Positions 23,390 to 31,433 of a DNA stretch of 64,000 bases are shown here, piece by piece (the first letter of the stretch is position 1; each line of letters begins with the position of its first letter). The stretch comes from Enterococcus gilvus ATCC BAA-350 (GTDB taxonomy: Bacteria > Bacillota > Bacilli > Lactobacillales > Enterococcaceae). The notes beneath the pieces are model-generated. The model searched no databases. It saw only the letters and a program-made list of their open reading frames with translations, and was not told where the DNA came from. The translations under genes were made by a program, and so were the position numbers. Where the stretch lies: the NCBI RefSeq assembly GCF_000407545.1, contig NZ_ASWH01000003.1, positions 19,135 to 83,134 on the forward strand. Reading direction: 5' to 3'.

Positions 23390-23706
23390 TATAAAATGCC
23401 GTATCGTTCAACTAAGGCTTGGGGAACCTTATCTGTAATGACCACTTCATTGACTACCATTCCCGCACCTTCTAAAAAGGCTAACGCTTCCTTATAAGCG
23501 GTCTTAGACAAAGATACATGTTGCCTAATTTCCTCATAAAAGAGTTGGGAACCCGCTTGAAACTTCTTATGATGAATGCGCCATAAAGCAAATATGGCAC
23601 CTTGTACATAAGGTTTATGATTCTTAAACGTTGTGGCATACGTTACTTCTGCTACTTCTGTTTCTTCTTTCTTCTCTGATTGATAGCTTGATTCGTTCAT
23701 GTCCAT
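23389..23706 (-). CDS. Hypothetical conjugation-operon protein, 105 aa
   Basis: Starts at ATG 23706. The N-terminal 25 residues are polar and acidic. The remainder (YVQGAIFALWRIHHKKFQAG ... KTAYKEALAFLEGAGMVVNE) reads like a winged-helix: helix, turn with VSLSKTAYKEAL, then a strand pair ending in DKVPQALVERYGIL. It could be a regulator or a cytoplasmic assembly factor. I know no named family. It is tightly packed between transfer genes. Confidence 0.65.
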   Translation of the reverse strand: MDMNESSYQSEKKEETEVAEVTYATTFKNHKPYVQGAIFALWRIHHKKFQAGSQLFYEEIRQHVSLSKTAYKEALAFLEGAGMVVNEVVITDKVPQALVERYGIL

Positions 23707-23712
23707 TCCCCT

Positions 23713-24339
23713 TTATTCATAAATATCTCCTGCATAGCTACCTCCGAGGTTTTGCAAGGCAGTAATTTTTTTTGTTGTTGGATCATAGGTTACTTGGTAA
23801 ATATTTCGCCCTTTTGTCCATTCAGTATTTTCCATCCGACTTTGTGATTCGACTGCAACAAGCCCCTTCATAGTTGCTCCTTGAACGGTAGCCGTATAGA
23901 GCTTCAAATGAGTTAATTCGGATTCGACACCGTTGGAATCCCCATAAGTAGAGCCCGTATCAAAGTATTGCTTGAACAATTCGTCTGATAGATACGGACG
24001 GTTTGCGTCTTTACGCTCCTTCATTGAATCAGGTGTGAAATTGTACAAAGCATTGAATGCTTCTGTAACAGTTGTTTGAAAGGCTTTTGCTTCTCCTTTG
24101 CCTGCTGCATTATTATTTTTTTCAGCGGCCAATTGATTTTCTATTGTCACTTTTTCTTCAGATAAACGACTGACTTTTAGTTTTAAAGCACTAAGTTCTT
24201 TTTGCATCTGCTTCGTTTCTGCTTTGACCTCTTGCTTGTCGTCTTTCACTGACTCTTGCGGCCGATTCGTTGCAATATAAGCAATCAAACCTATTAACAA
24301 AAGGCTCAAAATAGCTTCGATGATAAAATGTTTTTTCAA
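23713..24339 (-). CDS. Membrane-anchored coiled-coil protein of the transfer operon
   Basis: 208 residues from ATG 24339. N-terminal membrane helix (IIEAILSLLLIGLIAYIAT), then a coiled coil (QMQKELSALKLKVSRLSEEK, about 40-80), then a globular C-terminal domain (about 90-208) with the pattern TVTEAFNALYNFTPDS ... LSDELFKQYFDTG ... NIYQVTYDPTTKKITALQNL, which looks like an NTF2-like/VirB8-like fold. It could be a second scaffold protein of the channel. That assignment is inference. Confidence 0.7.
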   Translation of the reverse strand: MKKHFIIEAILSLLLIGLIAYIATNRPQESVKDDKQEVKAETKQMQKELSALKLKVSRLSEEKVTIENQLAAEKNNNAAGKGEAKAFQTTVTEAFNALYNFTPDSMKERKDANRPYLSDELFKQYFDTGSTYGDSNGVESELTHLKLYTATVQGATMKGLVAVESQSRMENTEWTKGRNIYQVTYDPTTKKITALQNLGGSYAGDIYE

Positions 24340-24353
24340 GAGATGACTCCTTC

Positions 24354-25508
24354 CTATTTTTTTATTGGTCTAGCGATACAGATGTCTCCGCCGTTCAACA
24401 GGTACCCAAATGAAAGATCCACTTGTCCCTGGCCGACTTTGCCGTTTTGCATACCACCAGACTCAATTATTTTTGTCGTGTTTCCGTGCCAATTTTCTAT
24501 CAAGACAGCAGTATGTCCATCATTTCCAGCTCCCGATCCTTGATTCACAATAATGATATCGCCTGCTTTGGCGTCACTTTTTGAGACTTCCTTCAAATAT
24601 TGATGTGTTCCTCGTGCATCAGGTGTCATACTTCCTGTATACCAACCGACGTTTGCGGGCGTTTTGTACCCTGCCTTCGTTAAAATAAACCAAACAAAAC
24701 TTGAACAGTCCGTATATCCTTCTTTATTTGGCGTTTCTATCGTTCCGAATTGTGTTCGCATAGGCTGTGAGTAGTTAAACCACCCGATAAATTGTTTAGC
24801 AGTTTTTACGATGTCTCCGTTGTCACTATCTGAAGTAGAACTAGTACAGTCACTATTGTATTTCTCTTGTTTTGCGTCAGCGCCCAACGATAAAGCGGCA
24901 CTTGCGACGGGATCACTCGTGCCTAGTTTGGCAAACCATTTATCGGCATAAGTTAAGCGGTTCCCCATAGCAGGGATTCCAGCACGTTCAAACTTTGTTT
25001 GCCATTCCTCTGTTGCTTGAGCGACACTGCTCGCTTTTAGTGCGCTTACACCGTTTTTTTCTGCCCCTTTTAGTTCAGAAATTAGATATTCTAATTGCAG
25101 ACCTAAATTTGACCACTCCTTGCCCTTGCTGCTGGCAAAGTTTTTTAAACTAGTCGTTCGTCCCGCTGTCCACTGAGCGATTCCATGACCAGACAGTGGA
25201 TCATTTGGACGTTCGACCGCTGCTGGGTTCAACTGACTTTCTTGTTCGAAGTTTCCTATCATACCAACGAGTCCTTGCGGTGTGGATTCTGGTATTTGTG
25301 AACCTACATGATCATAGATAGCTTTTGCATTTTCTTCTTTACTCTTGCTATCTACATTACTGCTTGCTATCTGTGCGCTTGGAGTAGCACTACAATCACT
25401 TTCATCATCAATTTGATTAATAGATGAACTCATAAACACAATAAATACTGTAAAAATTAATAGCAGTGGGGCAAAAAGCCCCACTGCTATTTTTAACTTT
25501 TTCTTCAT
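24354..25508 (-). CDS. Bifunctional cell wall hydrolase: phage-type lysozyme plus NlpC/P60-like domain
   Basis: 384 residues from ATG 25508. N-terminal signal/membrane helix, then a lysozyme2-type domain (about 60-195: GLVGMIGNFEQESQLNPAAVE with the catalytic-type glutamate, GHGIAQWTAGR). The C-terminal domain (about 245-384) is a cysteine peptidase: TDCSSFVWFILTKAGY carries the cysteine, DGHTAVLIENW the histidine. TcpG/VirB1-like hydrolases open the peptidoglycan for the transfer channel. It sits directly upstream of the channel genes. Confidence 0.9.
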   Translation of the reverse strand: MKKKLKIAVGLFAPLLLIFTVFIVFMSSSINQIDDESDCSATPSAQIASSNVDSKSKEENAKAIYDHVGSQIPESTPQGLVGMIGNFEQESQLNPAAVERPNDPLSGHGIAQWTAGRTTSLKNFASSKGKEWSNLGLQLEYLISELKGAEKNGVSALKASSVAQATEEWQTKFERAGIPAMGNRLTYADKWFAKLGTSDPVASAALSLGADAKQEKYNSDCTSSTSDSDNGDIVKTAKQFIGWFNYSQPMRTQFGTIETPNKEGYTDCSSFVWFILTKAGYKTPANVGWYTGSMTPDARGTHQYLKEVSKSDAKAGDIIIVNQGSGAGNDGHTAVLIENWHGNTTKIIESGGMQNGKVGQGQVDLSFGYLLNGGDICIARPIKK

Positions 25509-25520
25509 TCGCTTAGTCCT

Positions 25521-27095
25521 CTACTCTTTAGGAGTGGATGTACTGGACTGCGCACCTATATTTGACGCTGCTGTTTCATTATTTTCCGTACCTGTTTGTA
25601 CATTTTCTACGGTTTTCTTTTCTCCTACAGGCTGATTCGCTAGTTGATCTGTTTGAACCGGCTGCTGCAGAGGCGTTGTTGAAGTATCCACAACAGACAC
25701 TTTCACTGGTGCTTCGAGGGTTACTGGTACTTCGGGTTTGTTTTGTGAAACACCAGGTACTGGATACTTCGCAAAGTCTTCAACAGCGGCGTTAGCTGCT
25801 TCATTTTGAGTCGCAGCTTGGTTATTAACCACGTTCACCGCATCTTTCGCGTTATTAATGGCTTGTTGACTCTCTTCTTTATTTACACTATTTATCTGTG
25901 TGTTTACTACATTATTCGTCGTGTTTAATTTTTCGTTAGCATCAACTGCTTGATTCATTTCAGGTTGTACAGCTTCGGCTACTTCGTTGTGTTTCTTAGC
26001 AGTATTCACAGCTGTATTTGTTTCATTGTTAATCGCTGTTTTTTCTTGTTTTATATCTTGGTACTCAGTTTTCGTTTTTTCTAATGTATTTAATGTTGCT
26101 TGAACTTTTGATACATTTTCATTCATCTGCTTAGTTGAAGCATTCGCTTTTTCTTGCGCTTCTTGTAATTCTTTTACTTTATTACTCAATTTCGCATACG
26201 TCGTTTGATAAATTTCTTGATTTGCTTCCGTCACTGTTCCGTCGGTTTCCAACAATCCATGTAATTCATTTGCAATTTCTTGATACTCACTGACTAAGGA
26301 TTCAACTGTATCCCATTGGTTGTCAGCTTCAACCACTTTATCACTTGTCGTTTCTTCAATTGAGGATAGTTGTGCTAATTCATCTTGAATAGCTTTTAGT
26401 CGATCGGTCAATCCCTCTGCTTTTTGTTTTGCCGTAGTTAGCTCTGCTCTTGACTTGTCTATCAACTCAGGAATATTAGCATCTGGCTTAGGCTCCGGAT
26501 CGGGTGTTGGATCAGGCTTTGGATTAGGAGTTGGAGTTGGTATAGGAATTACATTTGACTGTTCACCATCTTTCGAACCTTTATTAGTGGAATCATCCAG
26601 TGAAGTATCTTTTGTCGGCTTTTTTACATTATCTGCGGAAAGCGAAAGTTGTTGGTTGCCTTTTTCTCTATTTGGTTGTGATAAAAGAACATCTTTTACT
26701 TCTGATTTTTTATGATTTCTTTGTTCGATTTCAGCGTCTATCTTTGCCATCTCTTTTTTTATCGCACTACGATCAAGTTTTTGAACTTTCGCGTTTGGTA
26801 AGTCACCAATCGCATTGGTGATCGTTCCTGGTGTAAGTATGTCCAAAACCTTATCTTTAGCTTCTTTTTTGATGTCATCAATCACCTTATTTGCTTTATT
26901 TTTGCCTTTGGATTTTTCAATAACAGAACTTTTTTTTGTTGAATCACCAGTTGCTGAGATCTTTTGATCACTTGTTTCAGGTGTGTTGTTCACGTAACTG
27001 GCATAGCCAATACCGCCGCCTATCAACGCTACTGCAAATAAACTTATGCCTATTTTTTTGAATCGATTCAACTTTTGATCTTTGTTTCCGTTCAT
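25521..27095 (-). CDS. Secreted or membrane-anchored coiled-coil protein with proline-rich linker
   Basis: 524 residues from ATG 27095 behind AGGAGG. One membrane helix near residue 15-30, a charged region, a Pro-Asp-Lys repeat (PTPNPKPDPTPDPEPKP, about 187-203), then a long coiled coil (about 208-430) rich in Ala, Glu, Asn and Gln, and a low-complexity Val/Thr/Gln tail. No LPXTG. It is likely an extracellular stalk or aggregation-type component attached by the N-terminal helix. It belongs to the transfer operon, but the exact role is unknown. Confidence 0.7.
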   Translation of the reverse strand: MNGNKDQKLNRFKKIGISLFAVALIGGGIGYASYVNNTPETSDQKISATGDSTKKSSVIEKSKGKNKANKVIDDIKKEAKDKVLDILTPGTITNAIGDLPNAKVQKLDRSAIKKEMAKIDAEIEQRNHKKSEVKDVLLSQPNREKGNQQLSLSADNVKKPTKDTSLDDSTNKGSKDGEQSNVIPIPTPTPNPKPDPTPDPEPKPDANIPELIDKSRAELTTAKQKAEGLTDRLKAIQDELAQLSSIEETTSDKVVEADNQWDTVESLVSEYQEIANELHGLLETDGTVTEANQEIYQTTYAKLSNKVKELQEAQEKANASTKQMNENVSKVQATLNTLEKTKTEYQDIKQEKTAINNETNTAVNTAKKHNEVAEAVQPEMNQAVDANEKLNTTNNVVNTQINSVNKEESQQAINNAKDAVNVVNNQAATQNEAANAAVEDFAKYPVPGVSQNKPEVPVTLEAPVKVSVVDTSTTPLQQPVQTDQLANQPVGEKKTVENVQTGTENNETAASNIGAQSSTSTPKE

Positions 27096-27106
27096 CTATA
27101 TTCCTC

Positions 27107-28270
27107 CTATAAATTGAGCAGTTCTTCCTTTGCATCAAACAACGCATTCATTGTCTTTTCAATCTCTTCTTTATTGTCAACTGGATTTTTCTTCAATTCG
27201 GTTAGTTTTTTTTCAAGACTTCTGATTTCGTCTTGTTTTTGTTCATACTTATAAACATATTTTTCAAGTTCGGGGCTTTTTGTTTCATCCACGATTCTTT
27301 TTGCTTCAGATAATTGATCCGTCTTTAAATAGCAGTAGCCTACTAAAACAAGACGATCTTGACTCCCCTTAAAGTCACTTTTTTCTCGTTCGTACTCTTT
27401 CAATGCTTTGGCATAATCTGTTTCTAAGATTGCTAAGTCAAATTTCCCAAAAGGGGTCGGATAGACTTTTTGAAATTGAAGCAATGCGTCTTTATTTTTT
27501 TTATCTTTTGAATCTACTATCTTGTCATACAACACTTGTTCAATGGCTGCTTGCTTATCAGGGTATTCTTTTCCCGCTTCTAAGTAGTAGCCCTTTTTCA
27601 TCAACTCACTGTACTTTGGCTTTTCTTGTGCCGTAGTAGATGAAAAATAGTTGAAGCAAAGTCCACCAATAATTAACATTAATAAAAAGACACCTAAGAT
27701 AAGAAAAACGTTTCTATTTTTAAAAATAGAAGGTTTTATCTTCTTAGGTGTCTTTTCTTGTGTCTTCTGTACGGTATTTTTAGGATTTTTGGCAACCTTT
27801 TTTTTACCCGGTACTACGCTTATCGGTTCGTCCATGGTTACTTCTTCTATTTCCTTAGCGTCTACTGGTTCATCAATGACCGGTGGAGATTCGAAGTTTT
27901 TTGTTTTCTTGTCCCTTTTTCGATTTTCTGATGGTTTCTTTTTTTTCCTTTTAGTTGTTCCTTCTAGTTCTTGACTCAGAGTGGATAAAAATATTTGAAT
28001 ATCCGGTGATAGAGACTCTCCATCTTCTGTCAGCTCTTCTTCAATTATTCGAATCAGATTTAAGTCTTCGACGGGTAAGTCTAATTCATCTGCATAAACT
28101 GGTAGTTCTTGCGTTTCATCATAATAGAGTTGGTAAGAGACAGACCCAAGTTCACCATCGGTAAGTAGATCATTGTTTTGTCTCGTCAACAGCATCATAC
28201 CATCTGATAACACAAATCGTTTACTCTCAGGTAAATCAATCCCTTCTACCCCAGCGAATTGTATCTGCAT
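27107..28270 (-). CDS. Membrane protein with cytoplasmic domain and TPR-like outer region
   Basis: 387 residues from ATG 28270. The N-terminal 115 residues form a soluble domain (IQFAGVEGIDLPESKRFVLS; SVSYQLYYDETQELPVYADE). A very basic linker follows (KRKKKKPSENRKRDKKTK), then one membrane helix (VFLILGVFLLMLIIGGLCFNYF, about 190-211). The outer part is helical with TPR-like units (AKALKEYEREKSDFKGSQD, VLVGYCYLKTDQLSEAKRIV) and ends in a coiled coil. The layout recalls EssB/YukC of type VII secretion, but sequence similarity is not evident to me. Confidence 0.65.
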   Translation of the reverse strand: MQIQFAGVEGIDLPESKRFVLSDGMMLLTRQNNDLLTDGELGSVSYQLYYDETQELPVYADELDLPVEDLNLIRIIEEELTEDGESLSPDIQIFLSTLSQELEGTTKRKKKKPSENRKRDKKTKNFESPPVIDEPVDAKEIEEVTMDEPISVVPGKKKVAKNPKNTVQKTQEKTPKKIKPSIFKNRNVFLILGVFLLMLIIGGLCFNYFSSTTAQEKPKYSELMKKGYYLEAGKEYPDKQAAIEQVLYDKIVDSKDKKNKDALLQFQKVYPTPFGKFDLAILETDYAKALKEYEREKSDFKGSQDRLVLVGYCYLKTDQLSEAKRIVDETKSPELEKYVYKYEQKQDEIRSLEKKLTELKKNPVDNKEEIEKTMNALFDAKEELLNL

Positions 28271-28273
28271 AAT

Positions 28274-28543
28274 CTATCCCACCGTTTCTAATGCCTCACA
28301 AAAGACTACTTTTATGGGCGAATTATCAGAGAACTTAATTCGGTACTCTTGATCCTTTGTTGCAAGGATATACGTTTGTTCAACTGTGTCTTCTAATACA
28401 ACTGTGAACTCGTTTGCCTGTACATCAAACCGCTCTTGTATCGCACGATTTCTTTTCATTTCTTTTACTTTGGGAATAGAGGCGAGCTGATAGCCGCCAA
28501 ACCCTCCTATAATTAACAACACAATACCGAAAATGACTAACAT
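28274..28543 (-). CDS. Small membrane protein of the transfer operon, 89 aa
   Basis: Starts at ATG 28543. One N-terminal membrane helix (VIFGIVLLIIGGFGGYQLA) is followed by a short soluble domain with beta-type pattern (EFTVVLEDTVEQTYILATK, YRIKFSDNSPIKVVFCEALE). It has four bases to the next gene, so is co-transcribed. No family recognised. Confidence 0.65.
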   Translation of the reverse strand: MLVIFGIVLLIIGGFGGYQLASIPKVKEMKRNRAIQERFDVQANEFTVVLEDTVEQTYILATKDQEYRIKFSDNSPIKVVFCEALETVG

Positions 28544-28634
28544 ACTTTTCCTTCTTTCTCTATTATCTGTCCATGAAATAGCAAAACGTCCAATTACTTA
28601 CTGTTCTTTTCGCAATGGTTGGGGTATTCATACT

Positions 28635-28901
28635 CTATTGCTGTCCAATCCTTCTGAGTTTATTTAGAATTTTTTCTGTTTCAGGATTATAAAGATTGTG
28701 CGCCTCATCTTGAATTGGGTAACGGCTTTTTGTATTACCTGCTTGAGTCACAAGTCCGCTGCTTGGCAGTTGGAGATCGTGCGATCGATCGTTTTCTCTT
28801 TTAATGTTTTCCTCCCAAAACAAGCCTATTTCCCCTTTTGGGTCCACAAAAACGACGTCTCTTCTTTCTCGGATAAAATAAAATGGAAGTATATCTCTCA
28901 T
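28635..28901 (-). CDS. Hypothetical protein, 88 aa, first gene of the transfer operon
   Basis: Starts at ATG 28901 behind AAAAGGGGAAAAG. It is soluble and polar, starting MRDILPFYFIRERRDVVFVD. The rest is rich in Arg/Asn/Glu (ENIKRENDRSHDLQLPSSG; NPETEKILNKLRRIGQQ). No domain recognised. It is the most upstream gene of the minus-strand series that ends at 14015, so any operon promoter should lie in 28902-29050, where I cannot pick a confident one. Confidence 0.6.
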   Translation of the reverse strand: MRDILPFYFIRERRDVVFVDPKGEIGLFWEENIKRENDRSHDLQLPSSGLVTQAGNTKSRYPIQDEAHNLYNPETEKILNKLRRIGQQ

Positions 28902-29001
28902 TACTTTTCCCCTTTTCCTAAAATTTTCAACTTAATCGTACTAATTTTTGAACCAGGCTTATTTATGAAAAGCGTTTATATTTAAATTTAATTCTCAATG
29001 T

Positions 29002-29031
29002 AAAAAAAAACACTCGATTTTTTATCAAGTG
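29002..29031 (-). terminator. Rho-independent terminator
   Basis: On the minus strand CACTTGAT pairs with ATCGAGTG and is followed by nine T. It ends the hydrolase gene that stops at 29053 and separates it from the transfer operon. Confidence 0.8.
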
Positions 29032-29052
29032 AATCCATTGTTTCAAATTTTC

Positions 29053-30462
29053 TTAATTACTAAATAGGACACTTTGAGGATCAAGCAGCAGGCCTTGAGA
29101 CAAGCTGCTGTCCTTGCAGACTTCCAAGTGTAAATGGTCGCCTGTACTGTTTCCAGTGCTTCCCACATAACCAATTGTTTGTCCTTGTTCTACTTTATCT
29201 CCTGCTTTGACCGTATATTGTTGCTGATGAGCATAGAGTGTTGTCATACCGTCTGCATGTTGGATCACCACGTAATTGCCCCACGAATAATGGTACTCCG
29301 CTTTTAGGACTGTTCCTGCTTTGCTTGCATGGATTGGTTCTCCTTGTGCAGCCGCAAAGTCTAACCCACGGTGGAATTCTGATCCTCGATTACCATAAGG
29401 GCTAGAAATGGTGTAATTATCAAGCGGCACTTTGTATCCTTCCGTACTAACGGCAGCTCCTTGAACTTCCTTATCATATTTTATAAGATCATAGGTTTCG
29501 ATTAAGCCATTTAGTTTTTGATTATAGCTTGTGTCTGTCGCATAGCGCCCTGTAAGGAACTTCGTTGCTGCCTGATAGGTCTTTGCGTTCGTCTTCCAAA
29601 CACCTGAATAATAGTTTGAATTGCCTGAAATACCTTCTTTAATTAGCTTCGCATAATCCGTCAAGCTATCTTCGTAGTTTTCATAGACACGAAATCCCGC
29701 TTGTGTTGCGTACAAATTTCCATTCCCGAAATCTTCTTCAGTTGCCATCGATACAGTCTTACCGTTGTGGGTCCCTTTGATTCCGAACAGGTTGTAATTT
29801 GGAGCTTTTGCTAAACTACTTTGACCTGAAGCAGATTCTAAAATTGCTTGAGCGATCATGACAGACCCATACAGATCATGTTCTTTCCCGATTTTACGAG
29901 CAGGCTCGCCAATCTTTCGAATAAAACTTTCCACGGATTCATCTTTTTCAAAATGGATTGCTCCATCTTGTGTGACGGTACTCGATGGAACAGTTTGTGA
30001 CAAGTCCGCTGTTGCGCTATGATCGACTTGTGTTTGAGGTGTTGGTGATTCTTGTGGAGCTTGTTGAGGTTGCTGCGTGTTTATTGGTCGTGTCGGTGAT
30101 ACTTCGGTTGGTTTCTCTGGTTGTTTCGCTTCTTCTTTTTTTGGTTCTTCTTTTTTGGGCTGTTCTGATTGGCTTGGTTGCGTCGATTCCGACGGCTTCG
30201 TCGTGCTGCTTGAAGGCGAGATCTCACTACTTGGTACCGTACTAGTTTCCGTCGATGGGACCGTAGAAGATTCACTGCTTGATGTTGAACTGGTATCTGA
30301 GGATTCTACCTGCTCTTTCAATTCTTTATCTTCTGAAGCTTTTTGTACTTGTTCCGTATTTTCTTGTGTTTGAGAATCATCAGCAAGTACCTGTAACGGT
30401 GTCATTAAAAACGTCTGCAATGACAGCAACAAAGCCGAGACAATCGTTGAAAATTTCTTCAT
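29053..30462 (-). CDS. Secreted peptidoglycan hydrolase: glucosaminidase plus M23 endopeptidase
   Basis: 469 residues from ATG 30462 behind AGGAGG. A signal peptide ends near VLADDS. A Ser/Thr/Pro/Lys-rich linker (about 30-160) follows. The glucosaminidase domain (about 170-325) has VMIAQAILESASGQSSLA with its catalytic glutamate, and YNLFGIKG. The M23 domain (about 345-465) has the metal ligands in FHRGLDFAA and GDHLHLEVC, with GNYVVIQHADGMTTLYAH before. It cuts both glycan and peptide bonds and may remodel the wall for transfer or cell separation. It is the third cell-wall hydrolase activity in the region. Confidence 0.92.
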   Translation of the reverse strand: MKKFSTIVSALLLSLQTFLMTPLQVLADDSQTQENTEQVQKASEDKELKEQVESSDTSSTSSSESSTVPSTETSTVPSSEISPSSSTTKPSESTQPSQSEQPKKEEPKKEEAKQPEKPTEVSPTRPINTQQPQQAPQESPTPQTQVDHSATADLSQTVPSSTVTQDGAIHFEKDESVESFIRKIGEPARKIGKEHDLYGSVMIAQAILESASGQSSLAKAPNYNLFGIKGTHNGKTVSMATEEDFGNGNLYATQAGFRVYENYEDSLTDYAKLIKEGISGNSNYYSGVWKTNAKTYQAATKFLTGRYATDTSYNQKLNGLIETYDLIKYDKEVQGAAVSTEGYKVPLDNYTISSPYGNRGSEFHRGLDFAAAQGEPIHASKAGTVLKAEYHYSWGNYVVIQHADGMTTLYAHQQQYTVKAGDKVEQGQTIGYVGSTGNSTGDHLHLEVCKDSSLSQGLLLDPQSVLFSN

Positions 30463-30475
30463 TCAAAAGTTCCTC

Positions 30476-30598
30476 CTATTCAATTCTATTATTTTGCATA
30501 TCGTCGTACTTTCCTGCACTTAATAAAGCAATTAATACTACGCCAACAATCAGCCCGATTGAAAAGGCGAGTGCAATACTTACTACAAACAAAATCAT
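30476..30598 (-). CDS. Tiny membrane protein, 40 aa
   Basis: ATG 30598 after AGAGGTAAAAAA; the stop TAG overlaps the ribosome site of the hydrolase gene, so translation may be coupled. The sequence has one helix (ILFVVSIALAFSIGLIVGVV) and a short polar tail (SAGKYDDMQNNRIE). It resembles DUF3789-type micro-proteins found near conjugation genes. Role unknown. Confidence 0.55.
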   Translation of the reverse strand: MILFVVSIALAFSIGLIVGVVLIALLSAGKYDDMQNNRIE

Positions 30599-30608
30599 TT
30601 TTTTACCT

Positions 30609-30968
30609 CTATCCAATTCTTGATAAAGCTCTTAATTCACGAGGAATAAAGCACCTTATCTCCTCTTCGTTAAATCCTACTCTTAGTTTTTTCCCATCAA
30701 ATAGGATCGAACTTTTTAAAGGTCTAGGATCATCAATCAGCAACTCTAAGGCCATATTCAACGTCAGATCGTCAAATTTTATTTTTGTCGTTCGTTTTAA
30801 GAGATTACTTAAACCATTGTCTGTAAATGATAGTAAGACCTTCAATTCTTTCTTATCGAGTACGTTACTTCGTAATCGAGTTTCTATGAAATCGACGTCG
30901 TGATCATTTAACCATTTTGTAACTTTTCGAGAGGAAGAATTGCTTTCAGTATAAATTTTTAATTCCAA
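30609..30968 (-). CDS. Spx/ArsC-family regulator lacking the CxxC redox switch
   Basis: 119 residues from ATG 30968. Full-length Spx layout: ELKIYTESNSSSRKVTKWL at the N-terminus, LDKKELKVLLSFTDNGLSNLL in the middle, and LKSSILFDGKKLRVGFNEEEIRCFIPRELRAL at the C-terminus, including the Arg-Pro-type loop replaced by LKSS. Spx binds the RNA polymerase alpha C-terminal domain. The C-x-x-C of redox-sensing Spx (residues 10 and 13) is replaced by serine residues, so it should not sense thiol stress. Other Spx paralogues also lack it. It could alter host transcription on plasmid entry. Confidence 0.85.
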   Translation of the reverse strand: MELKIYTESNSSSRKVTKWLNDHDVDFIETRLRSNVLDKKELKVLLSFTDNGLSNLLKRTTKIKFDDLTLNMALELLIDDPRPLKSSILFDGKKLRVGFNEEEIRCFIPRELRALSRIG

Positions 30969-30977
30969 TGAATCGCC

Positions 30978-31184
30978 TCATTTCTTAAAATCATCTGGTA
31001 GAATATCGTCGATCAAAACATCCAACACTCTTGCTAAGTTACTAATGAAAGAGAACGACGGGTTTTTCGTACTTCCTTTTTTAACTCGAGTAAGCGTTGC
31101 AGCGTCTCTTGCTGGTAACAATTTCCTTAGTTGTTCTTCTGATATGCCTTTATCTTCAAGTATTTTTTCAATTTTCTTCCACAT
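30978..31184 (-). CDS. Small XRE-family helix-turn-helix regulator
   Basis: 68 residues from ATG 31184. It is a complete Cro/CI-type HTH: KKIEKILEDKGISEEQLRKL, ARDAATLTRVKKGSTKNPSF (recognition helix and wing), then FISNLARVLDVLIDDILPDD. No extra domain. It is paired with a second XRE gene 16 bases upstream and followed by the Spx-like gene, forming a small regulatory cassette between sortase and hydrolase genes. Confidence 0.8.
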   Translation of the reverse strand: MWKKIEKILEDKGISEEQLRKLLPARDAATLTRVKKGSTKNPSFSFISNLARVLDVLIDDILPDDFKK

Positions 31185-31199
31185 TCTCTGAATCCTCTC

Positions 31200-31406
31200 T
31201 TACTCGACAACGTCGTCCAGCTTAAACACCTCTACTGGGACGTTCAACGCATTCGCTACTTGGCACATAAATTTGAGTCGCGGCCATTTGATCGCTCCTG
31301 TTTTGAGCTTCGTAATGCGGCACGATTGAATATTCATGCGCTGCGCGAGATCATATTGCGTCACTCGTTGTTCCATCATGACGGCTTCGATTTTATCCCA
31401 CATCAT
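31200..31406 (-). CDS. Small XRE-family helix-turn-helix regulator
   Basis: 68 residues from ATG 31406 (or the next ATG). HTH core: WDKIEAVMMEQRVTQYDLAQ, RMNIQSCRITKLKTGAIKWP, then LKFMCQVANALNVPVEVFKL. It is related in layout to the neighbour at 30978 but differs in the recognition helix, so the two probably bind different sites. Ribosome site AGGAGAAGAGAAGG lies upstream. Confidence 0.8.
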   Translation of the reverse strand: MMWDKIEAVMMEQRVTQYDLAQRMNIQSCRITKLKTGAIKWPRLKFMCQVANALNVPVEVFKLDDVVE

Positions 31407-31433
31407 ACCTTCTCTTCTCCTCTTTTTTTATTT

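Noticed and set aside
27107-28270. Naming this gene essB or a type VII component
   Set aside because: Only the domain layout is similar. I see no sequence motif that supports the name.
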